Below are positions 7,365 to 15,027 of a stretch of DNA of 15,027 nt, one piece after another (the stretch's first letter is position 1; each line of letters starts with the position of its first letter). The notes below the pieces were generated by a model. The model searched no databases, was not told where the DNA came from, and was given only the letters and a program-made list of their open reading frames with translations. The stretch covers positions 1 to 15,027 of the forward strand of contig JAUVOS010000033.1 of the NCBI GenBank assembly GCA_030599055.1. Direction: 5' to 3'. This stretch comes from Lutibacter sp. Lineage in GTDB: Bacteria; Bacteroidota; Bacteroidia; Flavobacteriales; Flavobacteriaceae. A program made the position numbers and the translations under genes.

Positions 7365-9170
7365 ATGAATTATTCAAATGCGATTTTTAGAGTTACCATA
7401 TCCATATTATTTATCATCTTTTTATCAATAAATACGAGAGCACAAGTAAAATATGATGAAGGTAGAGTTATCATCAATGGTATTCAGTTACTACAAGATA
7501 GTGAAGATGAGACAGCCTATTATTATCTGCCGGATTATCCGCGTATATCCACAAACGATAATGGTAATTTGGAAGTTATGTGTATCAAATATATAGGCCA
7601 AGATGGTAACGCGAGTGGTGGTTTATTTCATGCGCTTATTCAATTTGATTTACCAGAGGATCTTATTGATGAATTAGAAATAGAACTTCAAGAAAAAGTA
7701 GGGGGCGGGCATATTGCAGGTCCTGTTCCTTTACGACAAGTATTAGAAAATGGAGAGGAAGGTATTGCTAGTTTTAAAATAGTTTCTTCTATTTTAACAG
7801 ATACAGAAGGAGAGAACTCATTTACTTCAAAGTTAGTTACCTCAGGTCACGCACCCTTATTACCTGGATCAAAAGCCGCAATAGCAGCTAAATTAAACCA
7901 AGAAGGAGCAACACTTTTATGGGAATCATTGCAAGGTGAAACATCCGATGTTTCGGTCGTTGTAAATGGCTATTATGAAGCAAAGGTTAAAGCTTATAAC
8001 GCGGTAGTTACAGCAGAAATGGCAACCATTTATGAACATTTTAGTAAATTATACAGTTACCAAGAAGAATATTCAAAGCGTCAGCTTAGAGATATATCAG
8101 ATGAAATGCTACAAAATCAAGTGATTAATATTGAGGTTTTTGACCGTTCAAAAGGCTTGGGTGTTAAAACAGATGATGTACAAGCCATACTCGATATTAT
8201 TACAGACAAACTAATGGCACAAATGTTTGATGCTAAAACAGGTTGGTCAAAACAACCACAAAAAGAAACTACAGTTGAACAAGGACAAATAAAAGGGCGT
8301 CAAAAAAGAGGTTGGTTTAGTAAGGTATTTGGAGGTGCGCGAAATGAAAAATATGTTTCAGATAATCAGTTGGTCATTAAAAAAAGAGAGGATATCAAAG
8401 TAAATAAATTCTATTTAAACCTCAGTAAAGCTACTACTATTAAGGTGCCCGTCTTTTCTTCGGGAAATATTGGTGGATTATACAGAACACTTCAACAAGA
8501 AAATGGAGATAAATATTTTAGAATTGTAAACTTAGAAGATGTTGATTTTTCCAAAAGAGATGTTCTTTTTCAATTAGATGGAAATTATATAGAGTCCTTT
8601 AATGAAGTGCTAAATAGTGTTACAGTTACTTTTAAGAAAAAATACAATGAAAATCAAAATGATGTAACAAGAGATATTATCCTTAAAAGAGATGATTTAG
8701 TCAATGGTATTAGTTATAAAACAATTTCTTACCCAAGATTGGGAATTATGGGATCTGAATGGCTAGATTATGAGTACAAATTAAATTGGAATCTAAAAGG
8801 AGAAGAAAATAGTATTAAAATTCCAGATGCTGATGGATGGTTAGAATCCAACGAAGCTTCAGTTGCTTTAAATCCTCCTTTTGTAAAAAAAATAGTTTCT
8901 GTTGATGCGGATAGAACTATTTTTAAAGAAGAAAACGTGAATTCGTGTACCATTCGTTTCTTTGTTATTTTAAATGGTGAAGCAAAATCTCAAAAGATGT
9001 TAATACTAAGAGCAGATGATGTGGAGAATACTTCTAAAGTGAATCTTTATTACGACAAAAATGAACCTATCATATATCAAGTAACATGGTATATGGGTAA
9101 CGAACAAAAACAGCAACAAGCTGTTCCTTTAGAAGGAGATTATATTTTTTTAATGCCTCCACAAGAATAG
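7365..9170 (+). CDS. Secreted paralog 1 of a five-gene array, family not recognised (601 aa)
   Basis: A signal peptide covers residues 1-26 or so (hydrophobic core F-I-I-F-L, ending T-R-A before Q), so the product is exported. Conserved array motifs in order: Y-Y-Y-L-P at 52-56, G-G-L-F-H-A at 85-90, G-P-V-P-L at 119-123, S-S-I-L at 141-144, A-P-L-L-P-G-S-K-A-A at 163-172, L-L-W-E-S-L at 184-189, and D-V-S-V-V at 195-199. A helical middle (about 215-290) leads to a basic loop near 310-330 (K-G-R-Q-K-R-G-W-F). The C-terminal half is beta-rich, with V-T-V-T-F-K-K-K and Y-E-Y-K-L-N-W strands. No catalytic triad, metal-binding cluster, lipobox or membrane anchor is evident, nor any type IX sorting domain that I can recognise. 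It is the first gene of the operon, 16 bases before paralog 2. It is probably a structural or binding protein in the periplasm or on the surface. I do not recognise the family. Confidence 0.88.
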   Translation: MNYSNAIFRVTISILFIIFLSINTRAQVKYDEGRVIINGIQLLQDSEDETAYYYLPDYPRISTNDNGNLEVMCIKYIGQDGNASGGLFHALIQFDLPEDLIDELEIELQEKVGGGHIAGPVPLRQVLENGEEGIASFKIVSSILTDTEGENSFTSKLVTSGHAPLLPGSKAAIAAKLNQEGATLLWESLQGETSDVSVVVNGYYEAKVKAYNAVVTAEMATIYEHFSKLYSYQEEYSKRQLRDISDEMLQNQVINIEVFDRSKGLGVKTDDVQAILDIITDKLMAQMFDAKTGWSKQPQKETTVEQGQIKGRQKRGWFSKVFGGARNEKYVSDNQLVIKKREDIKVNKFYLNLSKATTIKVPVFSSGNIGGLYRTLQQENGDKYFRIVNLEDVDFSKRDVLFQLDGNYIESFNEVLNSVTVTFKKKYNENQNDVTRDIILKRDDLVNGISYKTISYPRLGIMGSEWLDYEYKLNWNLKGEENSIKIPDADGWLESNEASVALNPPFVKKIVSVDADRTIFKEENVNSCTIRFFVILNGEAKSQKMLILRADDVENTSKVNLYYDKNEPIIYQVTWYMGNEQKQQQAVPLEGDYIFLMPPQE

Positions 9171-9186
9171 ACTTAAAAATAAAACA

Positions 9187-10923
9187 ATGCTATATAAATA
9201 CATATTTAAAATACTTTTTGTTTTATTATTTGCATTAACAACTAATGCGCAAAATTTATTGATAGATCAAGGTACAAATGCCGATGGATTATGGTGTTTC
9301 CCTGTAGATAAAGAGCCTAATACCTATGTGTATTTATCCTCAGACGCTCATTTAGCTTTAAAAGAGAATGATCTTCCACAGTTTTCCTATATGCGATATG
9401 TGTTAGAGAAACCTTCTGAAAATCAGGTCAACACAATAACAGAAGCTGATGGAGGAGGAATTTTACATTTCTTAGTTTTATATGATACACCCAAAGAAAA
9501 AGTTGATAATGCCGAAACTTTTTTACGAAATAAATTTAAAAATGATTCAATATTTATCAGAGGTCCCGTAATTTTTGACAAAGGTAGATATACTTTAGTA
9601 TCGTCGATATTAAATTCAGAATCTGGTGTAAAGGAAAATAAAATAATTGGTTCAGGCGAAGCTCCTATTCTTGAGAACAGTAAGTTGGCTTTGTCTTTCA
9701 ATGTAGATGCAGTAAAATCAAAACTATTACTAGAAAGTTTAAAAATGGCAACTCCTGATGTGTCATTAATCTTTGAATTATCCTTTTCTGGCTTAACAGA
9801 TTCTTATGAAGCAACACTCGATGTGGATTGGTCTGAGGTAAGAAAAAGTCAACAAGCTAGTGTAGGTGGTAATCTATACTTTCTCAAAGCTGATGTAGGT
9901 GTCTCACTTGACAATCTACGTAGAGATAGTGCTATAAAGCTTTCAAGTGTAGGTAGTGATGATGCAATGGAAAGCTTGGTGCAAACAGCCTATAATAAAC
10001 TTATAGAAATGATGTACAAAAAAGTTCCTTTAGAACAGTTGCCTAAAGCAGAAAAAGGAGGTGTGGAAAATATGATAAGTTCATTGCTTAAATCAAAAGG
10101 AAAACAAGGAAAAGGAAATATTTCAAATTTTAGTTTGAATGTTGCTTATAAACAGAAAGAACATCGTACAGTTGGAAAAACACATATGGAGTTTAAAGGC
10201 AGAAGTCGTATTGATAGGAATCATTTTATCACATTTAATATCGGCGATTTATATAAAAAATATGGAAGTAATGAAAGTATCTTTAAAGATGTACCATTAT
10301 GGGATCCAGCATTTCAACAAAGAGATGTATACGTTGGCATTGATGGAACTGTAGAAAGAGAATTTGAAAAAATGATCAATAGTGTTACTGTAAAAATCAG
10401 AAAACAACATCAAGATAATTCCGAAACTATAAAAGAAGTTTTAATAACTAAGGTTTCTCATAATACAAATATAGGAGGAATCTCAATGACCTATTTAAAT
10501 CATAAAGATACTAATAAAAGCAAATGGCTTGAATATGAATACCAAACAATATGGAAATTTATTGGAGGTGCAACATATACAAGTGATTGGAAGATTCAAT
10601 CTGCTGCCATGATAAATTTATATGTGCCTTTTGAAAGAAAGAAAATTGAATTAGTTGGAGATTTAGAACAATTAAAAGCACAAAATGTACGAGCTATTTC
10701 TACAAAGATATCTTATGATTTTTTTGGAAATAGAAATAGTGAAAGCTTAACAATTTATCCTACAGATAAACTTACAGATAAATATTTTGAAATAACTTTA
10801 CCTAAAGGACAAGATGAAATTGATTATGATGTTGCATGGTTTTTTAAAGATCAGCCGCGTTTAAATAAAGAAGGCAAAGACAACTATGGATTGATTTTTA
10901 TAGACGAAATACCCGAAAATTGA
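9187..10923 (+). CDS. Secreted paralog 2 of the array (578 aa)
   Basis: A signal peptide covers residues 1-21 (ending T-N-A before Q-N). The backbone matches the other copies: Y-V-Y-L at 47-50 in place of Y-Y-Y-L-P, P-Q-F-S-Y-M-R-Y-V at 64-72, G-G-G-I-L-H at 89-94, G-P-V at 126-128, L-V-S-S-I-L at 137-142, A-P-I-L-E-N-S-K at 159-166, and D-V-S-L-I-F-E at 191-197. P-Q-F-S, G-R-x-x-L-x-S-S and A-P-I-L-E-N recur in paralog 5, its closest relative here. A Gly/Lys-rich linker lies around 285-313. The C-terminal half has I-D-G-T, V-T-V-K-I-R-K and W-L-E-Y-E-Y-Q-T-I-W, aligning with paralogs 1 and 4. The gene starts 16 bases after paralog 1 and its stop overlaps the TTG start of paralog 3 (TTGA), so translation of the two is probably coupled. 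The function is unknown and no enzyme motif is seen. Confidence 0.88.
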   Translation: MLYKYIFKILFVLLFALTTNAQNLLIDQGTNADGLWCFPVDKEPNTYVYLSSDAHLALKENDLPQFSYMRYVLEKPSENQVNTITEADGGGILHFLVLYDTPKEKVDNAETFLRNKFKNDSIFIRGPVIFDKGRYTLVSSILNSESGVKENKIIGSGEAPILENSKLALSFNVDAVKSKLLLESLKMATPDVSLIFELSFSGLTDSYEATLDVDWSEVRKSQQASVGGNLYFLKADVGVSLDNLRRDSAIKLSSVGSDDAMESLVQTAYNKLIEMMYKKVPLEQLPKAEKGGVENMISSLLKSKGKQGKGNISNFSLNVAYKQKEHRTVGKTHMEFKGRSRIDRNHFITFNIGDLYKKYGSNESIFKDVPLWDPAFQQRDVYVGIDGTVEREFEKMINSVTVKIRKQHQDNSETIKEVLITKVSHNTNIGGISMTYLNHKDTNKSKWLEYEYQTIWKFIGGATYTSDWKIQSAAMINLYVPFERKKIELVGDLEQLKAQNVRAISTKISYDFFGNRNSESLTIYPTDKLTDKYFEITLPKGQDEIDYDVAWFFKDQPRLNKEGKDNYGLIFIDEIPEN

Positions 10924-11594
10924 AAAAGATAATAATATATGGTATCTTAACAATCTTTATGCTTCAAAGCATACAAGCACAATTGCTTTTAGAAAACTCT
11001 AAGCAAACAATACGCTTAAAAGATGGTATAGAACTAAATTGTTATAAGGCTTATTCCATGACTACAATAGATTCAGATACATATTATTATTTACCTACAA
11101 ACATCAATTTTCCAATAACAAAATCAGGAGATAAGTCTTATTCTTTACTAGTCTATAAGGATGAAAACGAGAAAATTAAAGGAGCTATAATGCATTGGTT
11201 GGTAAGTTGGGGTTTAAGCAAAAGTCAAAAAAATGAAGCACAACTTTTACTAAAATCAAAAGCAGGAAGTAACGCAAAGCTTATGGGAGTAGTTTTAGCA
11301 GAGAAAAATAAAGATGATTTTGAAATTCAAGGGAAGAATAAATTGAGTGAAATTTTAAATAAAGCTTTAGCGAGCAAAGGAAACGTACCACTAACTCCTA
11401 ATTCAAAAATTGCTGTTGCATATAAGTTTACTAAAGAAGATGCACTAAAAATCGATGAATTATTTCATAATAGAAAAGAACAAAACGAAACATATATTAT
11501 TATGCGTTTTTTAGTTTCGTTTAAAAAATCAAATGGAAGTATTTACAAAAAAACTATAATCATAAAACAAAATTTACAAACCTTAATACTGTAA
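10920..11594 (+). CDS. Secreted paralog 3, short N-terminal-domain-only copy (224 aa, TTG start)
   Basis: The best start is TTG at 10920-10922, overlapping the stop of paralog 2 by four bases. It gives a proper signal peptide (K-K, then a hydrophobic core, ending I-Q-A before Q, residues 1-20), whereas the next in-frame ATG (residue 14) would destroy it. Motifs of the N-terminal domain are present: Y-Y-Y-L-P at 55-59, K-G-A-I-M-H-W-L at 87-94, W-G-L-S at 97-100, and V-P-L-T-P-N-S-K-I-A-V-A at 156-167. The W-G-L motif and the adjoining region make it closest to paralog 4. It ends about 25 residues after the domain, where longer copies continue into helical and C-terminal beta domains. No continuation of the missing part follows in another frame, because paralog 4 starts 18 bases later. 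It is either a true single-domain member or a truncated copy with a short non-homologous tail. Confidence 0.75.
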   Translation: MKKIIIYGILTIFMLQSIQAQLLLENSKQTIRLKDGIELNCYKAYSMTTIDSDTYYYLPTNINFPITKSGDKSYSLLVYKDENEKIKGAIMHWLVSWGLSKSQKNEAQLLLKSKAGSNAKLMGVVLAEKNKDDFEIQGKNKLSEILNKALASKGNVPLTPNSKIAVAYKFTKEDALKIDELFHNRKEQNETYIIMRFLVSFKKSNGSIYKKTIIIKQNLQTLIL

Positions 11595-11612
11595 TCATTT
11601 AATATTGAAATT

Positions 11613-13595
11613 ATGAGAACAAACATTTTTAAACTGACAATCATACTAGTAGTTTTTAGTCTTTTTGCAATCAAATCATCAAGCATTACTGCCCAAGTAT
11701 TAGACAACGAAAACAAATTGTCACTTACTTTAAGTGATGGTACACAAGTAACTTTGTTTGGAAAAGCTATTAGTCTTTCAGACAAAAAGAGCAAAAACTA
11801 CTATTATTTACCAACAGAACCAAGACTATCTGTAAAACCAGATGGAACACCACAATTTATGTTTTTAAAGTATACGACAGATGAAACCGCAGATCAAGGA
11901 GGTATTAGCGGTGCTTTACTACATATGCTCATGGAATGGGGATTAACTCCAACACAACGAGCAGAAGTAGATCTAATATTAAAAACAGGAAAGCAGGGAG
12001 CGGAAAAGGGTAGCCTGTTAAAAGGAGCAGCTGATGTAGTTCCCGATGGGGATCAATCTTTTAGAGTAATTTCTGCTGTTTTATCTGACAATGAAATGGC
12101 TCCCACAGTTATAACATCATCAAAAGCACCTACTTTACCCGGTTCTAAAATTGCAGTAGCCACAAAATTGGATGCTAATGGAGCTCAGTTGTTAGCTGCA
12201 ACCTTTGAAAAAGGACGTTCAATTACCGACTTATCAATTGAGTTAGGATTTAAATACACCGTAAGAATGCCTGGAGCTAAGGGTTATGCAAAAATCCACT
12301 GGGATAAAATGAAAACACAATTTGAAAAAGATTCTGCTGCCTATGTCAAAGGCACAAAAAAGAAATCTAGAGGAGGAATGTTTGGATTTATTATTGATAC
12401 CCATATTGGTAGAAAAACAGAAGTAACAGGTCGATCTTATGACGAAATGCACGAGTCTGTTGAGAGTTTTGTTAAAAATGATTTTATCACCCTAAAATGG
12501 GAAGAAGGGATGTCAGATGATCGTATTACAAAAATGAGAGAAGCTTTTTATGATTATTTTTTAGATAAGATGTCAAATACAACTGAAACAGATGAACTGG
12601 TTCCGCCTTCTCCTCAAGAAAAAGAAGCCATGCCTAATATAAAATACGGAAAAAAATATACTTACAACAGAACTTTCTTTAAATCAAATTTTAAAAGTGG
12701 TACTAAAACTTTTCGTTTTGATGCCAAACTAGCAGTCAATAAATATTTTTCTGTTACGGGAAATCTTGCCAGCTGGTATGATGGCGTTAGAGACAATGAA
12801 AAATGTGTAAGTACCGTATTTTTAAATGATCCTTTTTTCCAACACCGTAGCATTAATTTTGTATTAGACTTAGATGCTGAAGATATTTTTAAAGATGAAA
12901 TTAATTATGTCACTGTTAATGTACGTAAAAAAAGAAACTCAGGTAATGACTTTAAAAAATCACTTACTATAGATAGGGCTTATTTAGAAGAAAATGGTAT
13001 AACCGGTGCTATTAATTACGCACGTGGAGAAGATAAAAATGCTGATGTGTATGAATATAAAACACAATGGAGTTTACGAGGAGGAAACATTTATCCAGAA
13101 AACCCTCCATACCAAAAAGGAGACTGGGAAGGAGTTACACTCTATCCACCGATTGTTCCAAGAACTATTGAATTTGAAGCTGATGCACAAGAATTGGTTG
13201 ATATGGGATTCCGTAGGGCTACCTTACAAGTAAGATACTACAAATATGGAAAAGAAGTTGAAGATAATATTTCTTTAAAAATTCTTCAGGATGAGGGATT
13301 AGTCGAAAAAACTATTTATACCGATAAAGATACACAAGGTTATGCTTATCAACTTATTTTGACCCATAAAGAATCAAATATAGGAAAATTAGCATTAGGT
13401 TGGGATGTAAAAATCAATGACGATTATGTATATGCATCTATTCCTGAAGAATTAAAAAATGAGGATTCAGATTTTATTGATAAAGCTATAGAGGCATACG
13501 AAACAATATCTAAACCTAGTTCGGATGGTGAAAACAAAACAAACTCTATTCTAGACAAGTTTAAAGATGTATTAAAAATTGTAAAAACAGATTAG
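11613..13595 (+). CDS. Secreted paralog 4 of the array, longest complete copy (660 aa)
   Basis: A signal peptide covers residues 1-27 (ending I-T-A before Q-V). Array motifs: Y-Y-Y-L-P at 63-67, P-Q-F-M-F-L-K-Y at 80-87, G-A-L-L-H-M-L at 100-106, W-G-L-T at 109-112, R-V-I-S-A-V-L at 151-157, A-P-T-L-P-G-S-K at 172-179, and D-L-S-I-E-L at 206-211. A helical middle region contains a basic K-K-K-S-R-G-G turn near 250 and an acidic stretch at about 326-340 (E-T-D-E-L and following). The C-terminal half carries V-T-V-N-V-R-K-K-R, Y-E-Y-K-T-Q-W-S-L-R-G-G and a further beta domain, with a charged tail. It shares the W-G-L subfamily signature with paralog 3. It starts 18 bases after paralog 3 and is followed by a 108-base gap before paralog 5. 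No catalytic residues are recognisable; a structural or binding role outside the inner membrane is the most I can infer. Confidence 0.88.
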   Translation: MRTNIFKLTIILVVFSLFAIKSSSITAQVLDNENKLSLTLSDGTQVTLFGKAISLSDKKSKNYYYLPTEPRLSVKPDGTPQFMFLKYTTDETADQGGISGALLHMLMEWGLTPTQRAEVDLILKTGKQGAEKGSLLKGAADVVPDGDQSFRVISAVLSDNEMAPTVITSSKAPTLPGSKIAVATKLDANGAQLLAATFEKGRSITDLSIELGFKYTVRMPGAKGYAKIHWDKMKTQFEKDSAAYVKGTKKKSRGGMFGFIIDTHIGRKTEVTGRSYDEMHESVESFVKNDFITLKWEEGMSDDRITKMREAFYDYFLDKMSNTTETDELVPPSPQEKEAMPNIKYGKKYTYNRTFFKSNFKSGTKTFRFDAKLAVNKYFSVTGNLASWYDGVRDNEKCVSTVFLNDPFFQHRSINFVLDLDAEDIFKDEINYVTVNVRKKRNSGNDFKKSLTIDRAYLEENGITGAINYARGEDKNADVYEYKTQWSLRGGNIYPENPPYQKGDWEGVTLYPPIVPRTIEFEADAQELVDMGFRRATLQVRYYKYGKEVEDNISLKILQDEGLVEKTIYTDKDTQGYAYQLILTHKESNIGKLALGWDVKINDDYVYASIPEELKNEDSDFIDKAIEAYETISKPSSDGENKTNSILDKFKDVLKIVKTD

Positions 13596-13615
13596 TAATA
13601 ATTAATAATAAAAAG

Positions 13616-13699
13616 ATGAAACGAGCGTGTACAATTTTGACACCAAGGGGAATGATTAATAGCGAACACCATGTGTTACCGCTAAAAAATAAAATTTAA
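13616..13699 (+). CDS. Possible 27-codon small ORF before paralog 5
   Basis: An ATG at 13616 opens a 27-codon frame (begins M-K-R-A-C-T-I-L-T-P-R) ending in TAA at 13697-13699, four bases before the ATG of paralog 5. It starts 20 bases after the stop of paralog 4, so it fills the longest gap in the array almost exactly. Such an arrangement could couple or regulate translation of the next gene. It overlaps a stem-loop at 13661-13683. There is no similarity to the neighbours, and chance is a real alternative. Confidence 0.25.
   Translation: MKRACTILTPRGMINSEHHVLPLKNKI
13661..13683 (+). promoter_or_regulatory. Stem-loop in the leader of paralog 5
   Basis: AGCG-AACAC pairs with GTGTT-(AC)-CGCT around a CAT loop: nine pairs with a two-base bulge. 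It ends 20 bases before the ATG of paralog 5. No T-run follows, so it is not an intrinsic terminator. It could protect or pause the message between paralogs 4 and 5 and so set their relative levels. Confidence 0.3.
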
Positions 13700-13703
13700 A
13701 CAC

Positions 13704-15027
13704 ATGAAAACAATTTTAAAAAGGATTGTTATACTCCTACTTTTTATAACATCCTTTACAACAAGTGCTCAACAAATATTACTAGATAAGCCGATTAGAG
13801 CAGGAGAGTTGACGTTGTATCCCGAGTTAGATGAAAATCTAAAAATGGGAAATAACTACTACTATTTACCGGATAAACCACGTTTGGCATTACATAAGGA
13901 TAATACGCCACAATTTTCATTTATACGTTATGTTAAAAATGAAAAAACTGCAGATAATTTGAATACTGCTATTTCGGAGAGTTCCTATGGTGGTGGTATT
14001 GTCCATGTTGTCGTAGAGCTTAAGGTTACCGATGAACAGATAAAAGATGCACAAAGAAGCCTTAGACGTATTAACGCAAAGGGAAAAATTGTGGGACCGG
14101 TTGTCTTTAAATCCGGTCGAGTTTCATTAATTTCTTCATTTGCAAAACCTGGTGGTGAGTTTACTAAACAAGTTGTAGGTATAGGAAATGCACCTATTCT
14201 TGAAAATCAAAGCTCAGCGATATCAGTACAACTAAATAAATTGGGATCCAAGATATTATGGGAATCTTTTAAAACAACCACTCCTGATTTTTCAATCTAT
14301 TTTGAAATGGAAATGTTGGGGTATCAATCCCCAAAACGAGTTAAAATTGAAGCAGATTTGGCAAATATGTACAAACATCAAACTTTTGAAGCAGGTATTG
14401 CATCACCGGTATTTGGAGGTGAGATTGATATCGCAATGAAAGAATTAGAAAAGAATAGGGTCATTAAGGTTACACAAGTAGGAAATGATGAAGAATTGAA
14501 CAAATTAAAAAAAGTAGCCTACGATCACTTGACTAATTTGCTTTTTAATAAGGTAGGGAACGCAAGCATGATCCAGCCCAATTCAAAAAATAAAAAGTCG
14601 GCATTGGAAAGAGCAACGGCTATGCTGGATAAGTCAACAAAAGAGAAAAAGGCTGAAAATAAACGTATTGAAAACACAGCTAAAAAAAGGTCGATAAAAG
14701 GTAGCAAAGCTAAGAAAAAAGCAATTTCAAAAGCTAGTAAAAAAAGAAAAAGCAAAAAACGATCTGCAATTAAAGCTCCAAAAGGAAAACAAAAAAAAGG
14801 AGTAGTCGGCAAATCAACATCAACCAGCAAAAAGACTGCTACAAAAACAACAAAAAGTGAAGTTCCAAAGAAGGTAGCCATGCCCGGTATCGCGATAATG
14901 GCTTCCTATCAATTGAAAAAAATAAAAGAGAAAGGCACTTATAGAGTTGATTTAAACAAGTATCTACAAACAACACGAGCGCAGAATTTTACGTACAACA
15001 TGGGTAATGTTCGTAATATCTGTTCAA
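13704..15027 (+). CDS. Secreted paralog 5 with lysine-rich insertion (partial, at least 441 aa)
   Basis: The frame is open from an ATG at 13704 to the window end (441 codons and one base), so the C-terminus is missing. A signal peptide covers residues 1-22 (ending T-S-A before Q-Q). Motifs: Y-Y-Y-L-P at 52-56, P-Q-F-S-F-I-R-Y at 69-76, G-G-G-I-V-H at 96-101, G-P-V-V-F at 131-135, L-I-S-S-F at 142-146, A-P-I-L-E-N at 163-168, I-L-W-E-S-F at 184-189, and D-F-S-I-Y-F-E at 195-201. It is closest to paralog 2. Residues 294-390 form a low-complexity insertion with 33 lysines and 5 arginines against 6 acidic residues, and no predicted fold. It sits in the linker between the helical middle and the C-terminal beta half, where other copies have a short basic loop. 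The segment resembles histone-like Lys/Ala/Ser tails, so binding to DNA, lipopolysaccharide or another polyanion outside the cell is conceivable. The rest should align with paralogs 1, 2 and 4. Confidence 0.85.
   Translation, partial: MKTILKRIVILLLFITSFTTSAQQILLDKPIRAGELTLYPELDENLKMGNNYYYLPDKPRLALHKDNTPQFSFIRYVKNEKTADNLNTAISESSYGGGIVHVVVELKVTDEQIKDAQRSLRRINAKGKIVGPVVFKSGRVSLISSFAKPGGEFTKQVVGIGNAPILENQSSAISVQLNKLGSKILWESFKTTTPDFSIYFEMEMLGYQSPKRVKIEADLANMYKHQTFEAGIASPVFGGEIDIAMKELEKNRVIKVTQVGNDEELNKLKKVAYDHLTNLLFNKVGNASMIQPNSKNKKSALERATAMLDKSTKEKKAENKRIENTAKKRSIKGSKAKKKAISKASKKRKSKKRSAIKAPKGKQKKGVVGKSTSTSKKTATKTTKSEVPKKVAMPGIAIMASYQLKKIKEKGTYRVDLNKYLQTTRAQNFTYNMGNVRNICS

Noticed and set aside
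7285..7430. The string TTTTTATCAATAAA recurring inside the signal-peptide codons of paralog 1 (7417-7430)
   Set aside because: The third occurrence encodes ordinary signal-peptide residues (F-L-S-I-N) and is best explained by AT-rich chance rather than a regulatory repeat.
10920..13595. Paralogs 3 and 4 as one gene split by a frameshift
   Set aside because: Paralog 4 has its own signal peptide and a complete N-terminal domain, so it repeats rather than continues paralog 3.
14525..14881. Minus-strand open frame of 118 codons, Phe/Leu-rich
   Set aside because: It lies antisense to the lysine-rich segment of paralog 5. AAA and AAG codons read backwards give Phe and Leu, which explains its length and apparent hydrophobicity.

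Overview
The window looks like a chromosomal segment from a Bacteroidota bacterium, most likely of the class Flavobacteriia. The DNA is strongly AT-rich. Nearly all exported proteins have signal peptides ending in Ala-Gln. There is a TonB-dependent receptor with an N-terminal carboxypeptidase-regulatory-like domain. Intergenic regions carry Bacteroidota-type promoter boxes (TAnnTTTG), and Shine-Dalgarno sequences are not obvious. No tRNA, rRNA, CRISPR array, transposase or integrase was recognised.

Layout, left to right. (1) 1-537: the probable tail of an unseen upstream gene, then a small cytosolic protein of unknown function (167 aa). (2) 538-815: a convergent intergenic stretch with a hairpin followed by a T-run for the minus strand and a two-copy 30-base repeat. 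(3) 816-3542, minus: a 908-aa protein with two CbxX/CfxQ-type AAA+ ATPase modules behind a duplicated N-terminal beta-rich domain. (4) 3651-6512, minus: a two-gene unit, with a small His-rich membrane protein (TTG start) followed by a TonB-dependent outer-membrane receptor. A strong terminator hairpin lies after it and a good promoter before it. I infer uptake of a metal or metal-bearing ligand. (5) 6513-7364: an 850-base non-coding stretch with an orphan terminator-like hairpin, mutually exclusive stem-loops, an imperfect direct repeat, and a dyad plus promoter box in front of the next operon. (6) 7365-15027, plus: an operon-like array of five paralogous secreted proteins, the last running off the window.

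The array is the most interesting part. The five proteins (601, 578, 224, 660 and at least 441 aa) share a recognisable backbone: signal peptide, Y-Y-Y-L-P or similar, a G-G-x-x-H motif, G-P-V, an A-P-x-L-P-G-S-K-like motif, and a D-x-S strand. The three complete long copies also share C-terminal blocks (a V-T-V-x-x-[RK]-K strand and a Y-E-Y-x-x-x-W element). I do not recognise the family. Genes are separated by 16 bp, a 4-bp stop/start overlap, 18 bp and 108 bp, so the products are probably made together and may assemble together in the periplasm or on the surface. Copies 2 and 5 resemble each other, copies 3 and 4 resemble each other, and copy 1 stands apart. Copy 3 has only the N-terminal domain. 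Copy 5 has a lysine-rich insertion of about 100 residues. No enzymatic motif is evident in any of them.
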